Positions 56,232 through 64,000 of a stretch of 64,000 nt of DNA are shown one piece after another. Position 1 is the stretch's first letter. Each line of letters starts with the position of its first letter. A program made the translations under genes and the position numbers. The notes under the pieces were generated by a model. The model saw only the letters and a list, made by a program, of their open reading frames with translations. It searched no databases and was not told where the DNA came from. Source of the DNA: Candidatus Marithrix sp. Canyon 246. GTDB lineage: Bacteria; Pseudomonadota; Gammaproteobacteria; Beggiatoales; Beggiatoaceae. The stretch lies in the NCBI RefSeq assembly GCF_001723685.1, contig NZ_MCBX01000012.1, positions 1 through 64,000 of the forward strand, in the 5' to 3' direction.

Positions 56232-57926
56232 TTATTCGCAACTTCCTAATTCAAAACAGACTTGACCTTCATGATTTTTCATGATTTCTAGTTTATATCC
56301 AGTATTAGCTAGCTGCTTAACCGCTTGATACAAACCAATACCAAAACCATCACGAGACGGTACTGGCTGCATTAATAAATTTTTCGCAATATCATCAGGA
56401 ATGATACTACCATCATCACATACACTGAAATGTAAACGACCTTTTTCAATATATAAACCTACCTTAATATACAAATTAGGTTCACGTTTACGTTTCATTA
56501 AAGCATTTTGCAACAGATTTTCTGAAACATTATCAAATAAATCTTCAGGAATCAGAACGTTTTCATCTTCTGTATAATCTGTAAATTCAATTTGACTCTT
56601 GCGATATCTAGCTAGTAAATTACCCCACCATAGATTAACAGGTACATGTGAATAGGAAAATTCTGCTGGTTTTTGTAATTTATCTAAAGTACGTTTTAAA
56701 CGTTGTGTCAAGCGTGGCATTTGACCCTGTAACAGACGTTGAGTATTACCAAACTGTGTTGGCGGATAGGTTTCTATTACTGAAGTAATTACATGCAAGG
56801 ATTGTAACAAGTTTTTAATATCATGAGTTAGTTTAGCTCCAGTTTCATGAATAGCTTGTAAATGAGCTTGCTGAGCAAAGGCTGCTTCACGACGTTTAGC
56901 TTGATGAAAATGTTCTAATAATTGTATTAATATTTTAACTTGAAAATATTGACTAGCATTAATACGGTAATTACTATAAATTATGACTTCAATAGATTGT
57001 ATAGTAATAATGACTTTATTTAAATCATTTTGATGACCTAACATTTCTTTACCATACAATGAATGCCAAGTAATACCTTCAATCCAAGATAAAGTTAAAA
57101 GTTTTTCAAAACCAAGATGTAAAAATTCTTGTGGTGTAATATTTTTATAATTACTTGGTTGTGCGACATCTTCTAACCATTGTTCCAAGGCACTACCAAT
57201 ATTATATAAATGTCGTCTCCATAAATAATCAATACCTTGAGCTTTTACTAAAATCAACCAAAACAAGCTAATAGCTAAAAATAATATTGTTACTATTAAG
57301 CACATTTGAAAAATAGCTAAGGGCAAAACAATATTACTCGAATACATCAAAACTAAACTACCTAAAGCGATAATAGTAACTATCATTACTACAATTAAGC
57401 CATGAAAAAAATCAATATAATAACGATGCTCATGACGATTATCAGTACTTATAAATAAAAATATTACAGGTATAGATAATAAACCATATTGAAATAATTG
57501 GGTATAAAGTAAGGCTAATTCATCAATATTAAATAATAAATATAAATTGATTGTAAATAAATTTAAGCTTAAAAAAATAATAGCCGCTATATTGACAAGT
57601 CTATCATGAGGTTTTACAACATCTTGACCACCTATTAAAGCTAATAAAATTAACTGCCATAATGTAATTAACCATATATTTGGAAATATTATAAAAATAG
57701 AAGTTACAATGCCGAGCAACATCATAATTCTCAAATTATATGAAGAAAACTTCTCCCATTGCCACAATACAAATAAACTAAAATGTATTATTAATATTAT
57801 TGGTAATAATATTTTTGAATAGGCTACATTAATAAAATCCCACCATAAAACACTATGTAAGCTAATTAATATTAAACCCAATAAACGATGTTGGTGTTTA
57901 GGAGGGATAATTGATTTATGAAACAT
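56232..57926 (-). CDS. Membrane sensor histidine kinase
   Basis: A 564-residue kinase from the ATG at 57926 (the frame is open to a TTG at 57962). Eight to ten N-terminal membrane helices (about 10-230) are followed by a GAF-like cytoplasmic region, a dimerisation helix with phospho-acceptor H368 (AKLTHDIKNLLQSLH) and a HATPase domain (N-box SENLLQNALM, G1 SVCDDGSIIP, G2 DGFGIGLYQAVKQL). There is no periplasmic sensor; the membrane part may sense. It opens the Roadblock/receiver/GTPase/CZB run, the place CvnA has in conservons. Confidence 0.88.
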   Translation of the reverse strand: MFHKSIIPPKHQHRLLGLILISLHSVLWWDFINVAYSKILLPIILIIHFSLFVLWQWEKFSSYNLRIMMLLGIVTSIFIIFPNIWLITLWQLILLALIGGQDVVKPHDRLVNIAAIIFLSLNLFTINLYLLFNIDELALLYTQLFQYGLLSIPVIFLFISTDNRHEHRYYIDFFHGLIVVMIVTIIALGSLVLMYSSNIVLPLAIFQMCLIVTILFLAISLFWLILVKAQGIDYLWRRHLYNIGSALEQWLEDVAQPSNYKNITPQEFLHLGFEKLLTLSWIEGITWHSLYGKEMLGHQNDLNKVIITIQSIEVIIYSNYRINASQYFQVKILIQLLEHFHQAKRREAAFAQQAHLQAIHETGAKLTHDIKNLLQSLHVITSVIETYPPTQFGNTQRLLQGQMPRLTQRLKRTLDKLQKPAEFSYSHVPVNLWWGNLLARYRKSQIEFTDYTEDENVLIPEDLFDNVSENLLQNALMKRKREPNLYIKVGLYIEKGRLHFSVCDDGSIIPDDIAKNLLMQPVPSRDGFGIGLYQAVKQLANTGYKLEIMKNHEGQVCFELGSCE

Positions 57927-57994
57927 TGTTGAATGATCTATTTGAAAGTATATGACAATCAACTAGTTTACCATATAGATTAATAAAAATAGTC

Positions 57995-58023
57995 TTGATT
58001 TTTTTATGTTATTTATATATTAT
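57995..58023 (+). promoter_or_regulatory. Sigma-70-like promoter for the pilin-like gene
   Basis: TTGATT (57995-58000), 17-base spacer, TATTAT (58018-58023). The spacing is ideal and the start of transcription would be near 58030, 35 bases before the ATG at 58065. Prediction from consensus only. Confidence 0.45.
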
Positions 58024-58064
58024 ATACTAGTCCTTATATAAACTATTATGATGGAGAATAAAAA

Positions 58065-58634
58065 ATGCAACAACAAGCAGGTTTTACATTGGTAGAAATA
58101 GCTATTGTATTGGTAATAATAGGTTTATTATTAACTGGAGTGATGAAGGGTCAAGAAATTATTACTAACGCAAAAGCAAGAAATATTGAAAATAGCTTTA
58201 AACAAGTTTCAGCGGCTATTTATACTTATCAAGATCGTTACTTTGCATTGCCCGGCGATGATAAAAAAGCAACAAGATTTGGCACATCAATCACAAAAGG
58301 TGATGGTAATGGAAAAATTGAAGGTAAATTTGATTCAAATAGTCAGAGCAATGAATCTAATTTAGTGTGGTTACATTTAAGAAATGCAGGTTTAATTGCA
58401 GGTGCAAAGGATGATTATACACAACCTAGCAATGCTTTAGGCGGAATTATAGGTATTTCTAGTGAAAATTTTAAAGGAACATTTATTGGATTTACAAATA
58501 TACCCGGAAAAGTTGCGACAATTATTGAAGCGCATATGGACGATGGAATAAGAAAATCTGGTAGTATTCTAGCTGAGCCCAGCGGTGATTTTTATGAGGA
58601 TGGAGAAATATATTCTTTATATTTTGCTATGTGA
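58065..58634 (+). CDS. Type IV pilin / pseudopilin-like protein
   Basis: A 189-residue protein with a class III signal: short basic leader, then GFTLVEIAIVLVIIGLLLTG, cut by prepilin peptidase after the Gly before Phe. The helix continues into NAKARNIENSFKQVSAAIYT, and the C-terminal domain has GDGNGKI and GEIYSL-like pseudopilin features. GGAG is at the right distance upstream. It stands alone; no pilus or type II secretion genes are nearby. Confidence 0.85.
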   Translation: MQQQAGFTLVEIAIVLVIIGLLLTGVMKGQEIITNAKARNIENSFKQVSAAIYTYQDRYFALPGDDKKATRFGTSITKGDGNGKIEGKFDSNSQSNESNLVWLHLRNAGLIAGAKDDYTQPSNALGGIIGISSENFKGTFIGFTNIPGKVATIIEAHMDDGIRKSGSILAEPSGDFYEDGEIYSLYFAM

Positions 58635-58644
58635 TGTAATAAAA

Positions 58645-58670
58645 TAATCCGCAAACAAAATTGCGGATTA
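58645..58670. terminator. Two-way terminator hairpin
   Basis: TAATCCGCAA (58645-58654) pairs perfectly with TTGCGGATTA (58661-58670) over a 6-base loop. It lies between the convergent pilin-like and cold-shock genes. T-rich sequence follows on the minus strand. Confidence 0.85.
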
Positions 58671-58684
58671 AGCATTATTCTATT

Positions 58685-58888
58685 CTACTGAGGAAAACAT
58701 TTTGTCACTTGTGGACCTTTTGGGCTATCCATAGATTCAAACTGAACTTCTTGCCCTTCTTTTAGAGTTTTAAACCCTTCACCTTGTATCTTAGAATAAT
58801 GAACAAACACATCCTTACTACCATCTGTCGGTGAAATAAAACCGAAGCCCCTTGTTTCATTAAACCACTTGACAGAACCCTGCATCAT
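58685..58888 (-). CDS. Cold-shock domain protein
   Basis: A 67-residue CspA-type protein, one OB-fold that binds single-stranded RNA or DNA. RNP1 is [11 protein letters not shown]2 is DVFVHY. The start may be either of two adjacent Met codons. It lacks the long 5' untranslated leader one would look for in cold-induced csp genes, but the 105 bases upstream were not analysed for structure. Confidence 0.94.
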   Translation of the reverse strand: MMQGSVKWFNETRGFGFISPTDGSKDVFVHYSKIQGEGFKTLKEGQEVQFESMDSPKGPQVTKCFPQ

Positions 58889-58993
58889 ATCTTTACAACC
58901 TTATTGTATCTAAATAAAAAAAACTAATCAATATTCTTTTGAATACTATTCATCATAGTGTAATCAATTTTGATATAAATTACAATTAATAAA

Positions 58994-60370
58994 TTATAAA
59001 GATTTAATATTTTGTAATAATTCAGCTGCCATTTTTTGCCCGTCACCGTATAGCATACGTGTGTTATCAGCAAAAAATAAATTATTTTTAATACCAGAAA
59101 ATCCTGTACCTTCACCGCGTTTTATTACTAGAACATTTTTCGCTTTGTCAGCATTTAAAATTGGCATTCCATAAATTGGACTTTCAGGATTGGTACGTGC
59201 TACTGGATTCACCACATCATTAGCTCCAATAACTAATACCACATCTGTTTTTTCAAACTCCTCATTTATGTCATCCAAATCATAAATAATGTCATAAGGT
59301 ACACCTGCTTCTGCTAATAATACGTTCATATGCCCCGGCATCCGCCCTGCTACTGGATGAATCGCAAATTTTACAGCTACTTTATTCTCAATTAAAGTTT
59401 TTGTTAATTCCCAAATTTTATGTTGCGCTTGCGCCACTGCCATACCATAACCGGGGATTATAATTACTTGTTGAGCATAAGCCATCATTATGCCAGCATC
59501 CATAGCATCTATTGGCTTTAGACTACCTTCTGTATCATCAATTGCATTGTGACTTTGTTCATGAGAACTTGGTAATAACACATTCATTAATGAGCGATTC
59601 ATAGCTTTTGCCATTAATCGTGTCAATAAAGTACCTGCTGAACCAACCACAATACCTGCAATAATCATTGCCTCATTGCCAAGTACAAAACCTTCAAATG
59701 CTACTGCAAGCCCTGTTAAAGCATTATATAGTGAAATTACCACTGGCATATCTGCACCACCAATTGGCAAAGTCATTAATATTCCAAATATTAAGGCTAA
59801 TATAAAAAACACAGTTATCATGAACGTCAGTGCAACCATATGGGAAGGTGCCATTATGATAGCCACTCCCAATAATATTATTGTGGTAAATAATGCTATG
59901 GTGACCAATTGTTGATTATGAAAAGCCCATGATTTTTTCATTAAACCTTTCAATTTCGCATAAGCTATAATTGAACCTGAAAAAGATACACTACCAATTA
60001 AAGCACCTAATATAGCTAAAGTTTGATGATCTGTACCTTTAAACAATTCCACTGCTGCAATCGCCGCTGCGGCACCACCACCCATGCCATTATATAAGGC
60101 AATCATCTGTGGCATATCTGTCATAGCAACACGTTTGGCAAACCACCAAGCTGGTAAACCACCTAGCATTATTGCGGTAATAATTAAACCAAAATTACCG
60201 ATGTTTGGGGTTAAAAATGTCACAATAGTGGCAAGCATCATTCCGACACCAGCCCAAACAATACCGCCTCGCGCTGTTGCTGGCGAACCCATCTTTTTTA
60301 AGCCGAGTATAAACAATATAGCCGCAAGGAAATAAGCTGTTTGAATTAAAAATATTGGTAAATCGTCCAT
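58994..60370 (-). CDS. pntB: NAD(P) transhydrogenase subunit beta
   Basis: A 458-residue membrane subunit with the NADP-binding domain. Helices span about 1-270, followed by a Rossmann-like domain: VIIIPGYGMAVAQAQHKI, HPVAGRMPGHMNVLLAEAGV, DVVLVIGANDVVNPVA and VLVIKRGEGTGFSGIKN. It would use the proton gradient to pass hydride from NADH to NADP. Its start overlaps the pntA2 stop. Confidence 0.97.
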   Translation of the reverse strand: MDDLPIFLIQTAYFLAAILFILGLKKMGSPATARGGIVWAGVGMMLATIVTFLTPNIGNFGLIITAIMLGGLPAWWFAKRVAMTDMPQMIALYNGMGGGAAAAIAAVELFKGTDHQTLAILGALIGSVSFSGSIIAYAKLKGLMKKSWAFHNQQLVTIALFTTIILLGVAIIMAPSHMVALTFMITVFFILALIFGILMTLPIGGADMPVVISLYNALTGLAVAFEGFVLGNEAMIIAGIVVGSAGTLLTRLMAKAMNRSLMNVLLPSSHEQSHNAIDDTEGSLKPIDAMDAGIMMAYAQQVIIIPGYGMAVAQAQHKIWELTKTLIENKVAVKFAIHPVAGRMPGHMNVLLAEAGVPYDIIYDLDDINEEFEKTDVVLVIGANDVVNPVARTNPESPIYGMPILNADKAKNVLVIKRGEGTGFSGIKNNLFFADNTRMLYGDGQKMAAELLQNIKSL

Positions 60371-60660
60371 TATTTGGCTTCTCCTTTACTGCTTTTAAAC
60401 ATTTCTAACATACGTTCAGTGACAACATAACCACCTACAGCATTACCAGTAGCTAACATAACCCCAATAAAACCAATTATTTTTCCTAAAGTAGTATCTG
60501 CATTTCCAAGTGCTATCATTGCACCTACTAATACAACTCCATGTATGAAATTAGAACCAGACATTAAGGGCGTATGCAAAATAGCAGGTACACGCGCAAT
60601 TACTTCATAACCAGTAAAAGCCGCTAACATAAAAATATAGAGAGCTGTAAATCCTTCCAT
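60370..60660 (-). CDS. NAD(P) transhydrogenase alpha subunit, part 2
   Basis: A 96-residue, three-helix membrane protein (LYIFMLAAFTGYEVIARVPAI, IHGVVLVGAMIALG, LATGNAVGGYVVTERML). It is the membrane piece that is fused to the NAD-binding part in E. coli PntA but separate (PntAB) in Rhodospirillum and many other bacteria. It shares one-base overlaps with both neighbours. Confidence 0.95.
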   Translation of the reverse strand: MEGFTALYIFMLAAFTGYEVIARVPAILHTPLMSGSNFIHGVVLVGAMIALGNADTTLGKIIGFIGVMLATGNAVGGYVVTERMLEMFKSSKGEAK

Positions 60661-61793
60661 TATGCACTTACTCCTTCTACTAATGATTGTATGGCTGCAT
60701 GTTTGATTTCGCCTGCATGTGTTAATGCCGATTTAGCCAGAATTTCATCATCCCAATCTATTTCTAATTCACCATCTTTTATCATTAAAGATAATAAATT
60801 AAACAAATTTTTAGAATACATTTCACTAGAATTGACAGGGATTTGACTAGGGATATTTAGCGGTGCTTCGATTGTAACCGCTTGATGCACAATTGTTTCT
60901 CCCGGTTGGGTTAATTCACAATTACCACCACCTTCTGCGGCAATATCAACAATTACAGAACCGCACTTCATATTTTCAACCATTGCAGTTGTAATGATTT
61001 TTGGCGAAGCACGCCCGGGAATAGCCGCTGTAGTAATTACTACATTTGCAGCGGCAACATGTTGAGCCAATTTATTTTGTTGCTTTTGCTTCTCTTCTGC
61101 GGTTAATTCGCGTGCATAACCACCATCAGCATTGGCTTTTATATCTACATTAATAAATGTAGCTCCTAAAGATTCTACTTGTTCCTTAGTTTCAGGGCGA
61201 ATATCATAAGCTTCAACATTAGCACCTAAACGTTTTGCAGTTGCAATTGCCTGCAAACCAGCCACACCTACACCTACTACCACAACCTTAGCAGGGCGAA
61301 TTGTACCAGCCGCAGTTGTCAACATTGGAAAAAATATATTAGCTAAATCTGCTGCTCTTATTACGGCTTTATAACCAGCAACTGCCGCTTGAGAAGATAA
61401 AGCATCCATATATTGAGCGCGGGAAATTCTAGGAACTAATTCCATAGAAAAACTAGTTACTTTTTGATCACGCAATTTCACAACTCGATTTAAATCGCTA
61501 TATGGAGACATAAAACCTATTATTACTGCACCTTCTTTCATTAGTGCAATTTCAGCTTCAGTCGGTGCTTGTACTTTTAATATTACATCCGCCTGCTTAT
61601 ATATTTCTTCATTACTATCAACAAGTTGACAATTTTCATAATCAGCATCTAAAAAATAAGCGCGTTCACCAGCAGCCTTTTCAATAAAAACTTCAGCACC
61701 TAATTTTGTTAAACGCTGCAAAATGTCAGGTACTAAGGCTACACGCCGCTCTTCAGGGATTTGTTCTGTAGGTACAGCCACAGATATTGGCAT
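60660..61793 (-). CDS. NAD(P) transhydrogenase alpha subunit, part 1
   Basis: A 377-residue, soluble NAD-binding subunit (PntAA type), related to alanine dehydrogenase. The Rossmann loop is VVVGVGVAGLQAIATAKRLGA, and the mobile loop with RPETKEQVESLGA follows. AAEGGGNCELTQPGET is typical. It lacks the membrane helices, which are on the next gene. It is the first gene of a three-gene unit. Confidence 0.96.
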   Translation of the reverse strand: MPISVAVPTEQIPEERRVALVPDILQRLTKLGAEVFIEKAAGERAYFLDADYENCQLVDSNEEIYKQADVILKVQAPTEAEIALMKEGAVIIGFMSPYSDLNRVVKLRDQKVTSFSMELVPRISRAQYMDALSSQAAVAGYKAVIRAADLANIFFPMLTTAAGTIRPAKVVVVGVGVAGLQAIATAKRLGANVEAYDIRPETKEQVESLGATFINVDIKANADGGYARELTAEEKQKQQNKLAQHVAAANVVITTAAIPGRASPKIITTAMVENMKCGSVIVDIAAEGGGNCELTQPGETIVHQAVTIEAPLNIPSQIPVNSSEMYSKNLFNLLSLMIKDGELEIDWDDEILAKSALTHAGEIKHAAIQSLVEGVSA

Positions 61794-61857
61794 AATTAAT
61801 AATTCCTTTAAGGTTAATTCTAGCCATTATGTTGAGGCAATTGCAATAAGTTCAATA

Positions 61858-62436
61858 TTAGCTAAAATTTTTAGCTACAAAATCCCAATTGACTAAGTTC
61901 CAAAATGCTTCTAAGTATTTTGGACGTGCATTACGATAGTCAATATAATAAGCATGTTCCCAAACGTCACAAGTTAGCAGAGCGGTTTGCCCAGAAGTCA
62001 TAGGTGTTGCGGCATTGCTAGTGCTGGCTAATGCGATACTACCATCAGCTTCTTTTACTAACCAACCCCAACCTGAACCAAAAGTTGTGATTGAAGTTTT
62101 ACTAAATTCTTCTTTGAATTTGTCAAATGAGCCAAATTTGCTATTAATAGCGTCAGCTAAAGCACCAGTAGGTTCACCACCAGCATTAGGGCTTAAACAG
62201 TTCCAATAAAAGCTGTGATTCCAAATTTGAGCTGCATTATTAAATATACCGCCAGAAGATTTTTTGATAATATCTTCTAGTGACATATCGGCAAATTCTG
62301 TATCCTTAATAAGGTTATTAAGATTAGTAACATAAGTTTGGTGATGTTTACCATAATGAAATTCTAAAGTTTCTTTAGAAATATGTGGTTCTAAGGCATT
62401 CATTTCATAAGGTAATGATGGTAATGTATGTGTCAT
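61858..62436 (-). CDS. sodB: Iron superoxide dismutase
   Basis: A 192-residue Fe-type SOD that converts superoxide to oxygen and peroxide in the cytoplasm. Metal ligands are H27, H74, D157 and H161 ([36 protein letters not shown]). Gln at 70 before IWNH marks the iron class. There is no signal peptide. The gene stands alone. Confidence 0.97.
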   Translation of the reverse strand: MTHTLPSLPYEMNALEPHISKETLEFHYGKHHQTYVTNLNNLIKDTEFADMSLEDIIKKSSGGIFNNAAQIWNHSFYWNCLSPNAGGEPTGALADAINSKFGSFDKFKEEFSKTSITTFGSGWGWLVKEADGSIALASTSNAATPMTSGQTALLTCDVWEHAYYIDYRNARPKYLEAFWNLVNWDFVAKNFS

Positions 62437-62538
62437 TTATATTCCTGTTATGATGATTTGGAAGAATTTCCGAGTTATTATGTAGGTTTATTGAAATTGT
62501 TTTCAAGTGCATTGATGCTAAACATCAGCTGATAATAA

Positions 62539-63273
62539 TTAATCTAATTGCAGTTTTTTCCTCCAAGAAGTGGATTCTTTCCACTCTATTGCCCAATAAA
62601 GAAATATTGTATCAATCAGTGCGATTAAAATTTTAATTATATATTTACTCATAGCGAGAGTCATGGCTTTCCAAAAACCAACAATTGGTGCCCACACAAT
62701 AAGTGCATATAATACAGTATCCAATCCCTGAGATAAAATTGTGGAAGCATTATTTCTTAACCATAAATGACGACCATTAGTTTTTTTCTTGATAGCATGA
62801 AATATCCAAATATCAACACTTTGTGTAATTAAATATACAAATAAAGAACCAAATACAAAAATAGGGGTAAAATTGAATAAAACGCTCATTGCATTATGAA
62901 CATTTTGAGAATATACCGTTTGCGAGGGCAAAAATAATAGGCTGATATAAATCATAAGAACCATAATAATACTAATTATAAATCCAAGTAATACTGCCCC
63001 TTGTGCTTCTTTACGACCATATTTTTCACTTAATAAATCAGTTGCGAAATAAATACTAGAATAAAGTATAACCCCTAAACTGGTTTCCATACCAAAAATA
63101 ACTGTTAATTTAGGACCTTGTAGGTTACTTAACATGATATTGAAAATTACAATAGCATATAAACCCCTTTTGCCAAATAGTTTATAAAGCAATAATGTGA
63201 CAAATAAATCAAGAATAACTGTAAATAACCACAAGCCATCTTGAAATGTAAAAAAATTTATAAATTCAATCAT
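62539..63273 (-). CDS. yhhQ: Queuosine precursor transporter (YhhQ/VUT family)
   Basis: A 244-residue, polytopic membrane protein of the YhhQ family, which imports the queuosine precursors preQ0 and preQ1. FATDLLSEKYGRKEAQGAVLLG is the family signature; the second half has QSVDIWIFHAIKKKTNGRHLWLRNN and SQGLDTVLYALIVW. It has six to seven helices. It is divergent from htpG, with 159 bases between. Confidence 0.9.
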   Translation of the reverse strand: MIEFINFFTFQDGLWLFTVILDLFVTLLLYKLFGKRGLYAIVIFNIMLSNLQGPKLTVIFGMETSLGVILYSSIYFATDLLSEKYGRKEAQGAVLLGFIISIIMVLMIYISLLFLPSQTVYSQNVHNAMSVLFNFTPIFVFGSLFVYLITQSVDIWIFHAIKKKTNGRHLWLRNNASTILSQGLDTVLYALIVWAPIVGFWKAMTLAMSKYIIKILIALIDTIFLYWAIEWKESTSWRKKLQLD

Positions 63274-63319
63274 ATGATTCCATTGCGAGCTAATTTTAGT
63301 TAAAAATCCTACCGTTTGA

Positions 63320-63354
63320 AAAATCTATGAGGTTTGAGAAAACACATAGATTTT
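63320..63354. repeat. Inverted repeat upstream of htpG
   Basis: AAAATCTATG (63320-63329) pairs with CATAGATTTT (63345-63354) over a 15-base loop. It lies between the divergent yhhQ and htpG genes, just before a predicted heat-shock promoter. It could be an operator or a hairpin; its role is unknown. Confidence 0.45.
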
Positions 63355-63365
63355 ATATTTTAGTA

Positions 63366-63392
63366 TTGAAACTGCCTTTAATAACCTTATGT
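63366..63392 (+). promoter_or_regulatory. Heat-shock (sigma-32-like) promoter for htpG
   Basis: TTGAAA (63366-63371), a 13-base spacer and CCTTATGT (63385-63392) resemble the sigma-32 consensus CTTGAAA / CCCCATNT with the usual spacing. It lies about 40 bases before the htpG start. htpG is a sigma-32 gene in E. coli, which supports the call. Confidence 0.45.
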
Positions 63393-63432
63393 ATTTGGGC
63401 ATCTCAATTTTCACGCCAAAGAGAACTTTATA

Positions 63433-64000
63433 ATGACGGTTGAAACTGAAAAAGAAACACTAGGTTTTCAAACAGAAATAACACAATTATTAAACTTAAT
63501 GATAAATTCCTTGTATAGTAACAAGGAAATCTTTCTACGCGAATTAATTTCTAATGCTTCAGATGCATCTGAAAAATTACGATTTGAAGCTTTATCAAAT
63601 GATTCTTTATTTGAAGGCGACGCTGAATTAAAAATTTGGATCGACTTTGATAAAGATGCCAAGACTATTACTATACGAGATAATGGTATTGGTATGTCAC
63701 GTGAAGAAGTAATTGATCATATTGGTACGATTGCTAAATCGGGTACACAACAATTTTTCAAATCTTTAACTGGTGATCAAGAAAAAGATAGCCAACTAAT
63801 TGGTCAATTTGGGGTTGGTTTTTATTCTTCATTTATTGTCGCTGATAAGGTAACATTAATTACTCGTCGCGCTAATTTAGATTCTTCTGAAGCAGTACAG
63901 TGGGAATCTGCCGGTGAAGGAACTTACAGTCTTGAAAATATAGATCGTACACAACGCGGTACCGAAATAATTCTACATATTAAAGATGATGCTGGTGAAT
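63433..64000 (+). CDS. htpG: Chaperone protein HtpG (Hsp90), 3' end missing
   Basis: The frame runs from the ATG at 63433 to the end of the window (189 codons, about 30% of a normal HtpG). It shows the GHKL ATPase motifs: [42 protein letters not shown] and [17 protein letters not shown]. The Hsp90 start ([20 protein letters not shown]) is intact. It refolds or holds client proteins under stress. A heat-shock-type promoter is predicted upstream. Confidence 0.97.
   Translation, partial: MTVETEKETLGFQTEITQLLNLMINSLYSNKEIFLRELISNASDASEKLRFEALSNDSLFEGDAELKIWIDFDKDAKTITIRDNGIGMSREEVIDHIGTIAKSGTQQFFKSLTGDQEKDSQLIGQFGVGFYSSFIVADKVTLITRRANLDSSEAVQWESAGEGTYSLENIDRTQRGTEIILHIKDDAGE

Noticed and set aside
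58924-59115. Short minus-strand frame at the pntB end
   Set aside because: It overlaps the well-supported pntB 3' end in another frame, with no domain.

Overview
The window is an AT-rich stretch of a gammaproteobacterial chromosome. The gene content (nuo complex I, split pntAA/pntAB/pntB, cytochrome c4 followed by dsbA, tex, miaB, pssA-ribF, ilvBHC, Fe-SOD) fits Gammaproteobacteria. The caspase and CHAT proteases, MORN-repeat protein, many small palindromic repeats and decayed toxin-antitoxin genes are what is usually seen in filamentous or giant sulfur bacteria (Thiotrichales/Beggiatoaceae-like); that placement is an inference. The first 36 bases contain an Illumina Nextera adapter, so the left contig end is artificial. 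The right end cuts htpG.

Layout. 186-5732 (+): a small HEXXH-type protein, then an RNase II-family exonuclease, moaB, an HTH/ferredoxin/reductase fusion and ilvE as one tight run. 5733-6080: two palindromes, a duplicated nuoN tail and a broken MazF-type toxin-antitoxin remnant. 6081-16605 (-): nuoG-H-I-[MORN protein]-J-K-L-M-N, without nuoA-F; a palindromic repeat sits inside the MORN gene. 16606-19748: decayed and small genes (truncated GNAT, small membrane protein, GNAT, an HPP-family gene with one stop codon, a TetR regulator). 19749-23264 (+): a large FAD/Fe-S D-lactate dehydrogenase-type enzyme. 23265-29696: an accessory island with an IetAS-type AAA ATPase/subtilase pair, a broken RloA-RloB pair, BrnT with a truncated antitoxin and a nuclease remnant. 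Partial copies of the dehydrogenase 3' end lie between these modules. 29697-35989 (-): ilvB-ilvH-ilvC-pssA-ribF and a dynamin-like GTPase. 36017-40296: a secreted three-repeat protein, a histone-like protein, and a GT2/LpxB-N/ArnT-like glycan operon. 40362-47668 (+): tex and an overlapping run of envelope genes (coiled-coil protein, OmpA lipoprotein, anchored nuclease, cytochrome c4, DsbA).

47712-51208 (-) encodes an exported caspase, a Cys-rich ECF-type sigma factor, a single-pass membrane protein placed like an anti-sigma factor, and an exported TPR-CHAT protease. 53682-57926 (-) encodes a membrane histidine kinase, a Roadblock/LC7 protein, a receiver-like protein, an Mgl/Cvn-type small GTPase and a zinc-binding CZB protein, the same logic as the actinobacterial conservons. 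The rest is a pilin-like protein, a cold-shock protein, pnt genes, sodB, a YhhQ-type transporter and htpG.

The strongest candidates for something undescribed are the caspase/sigma/anti-sigma/CHAT operon and the conservon-like operon. At two separate places, accessory modules are bordered by partial copies of the neighbouring core gene's 3' end, which suggests one shared insertion mechanism. No tRNA, rRNA, CRISPR array, integrase or intact transposase was seen.
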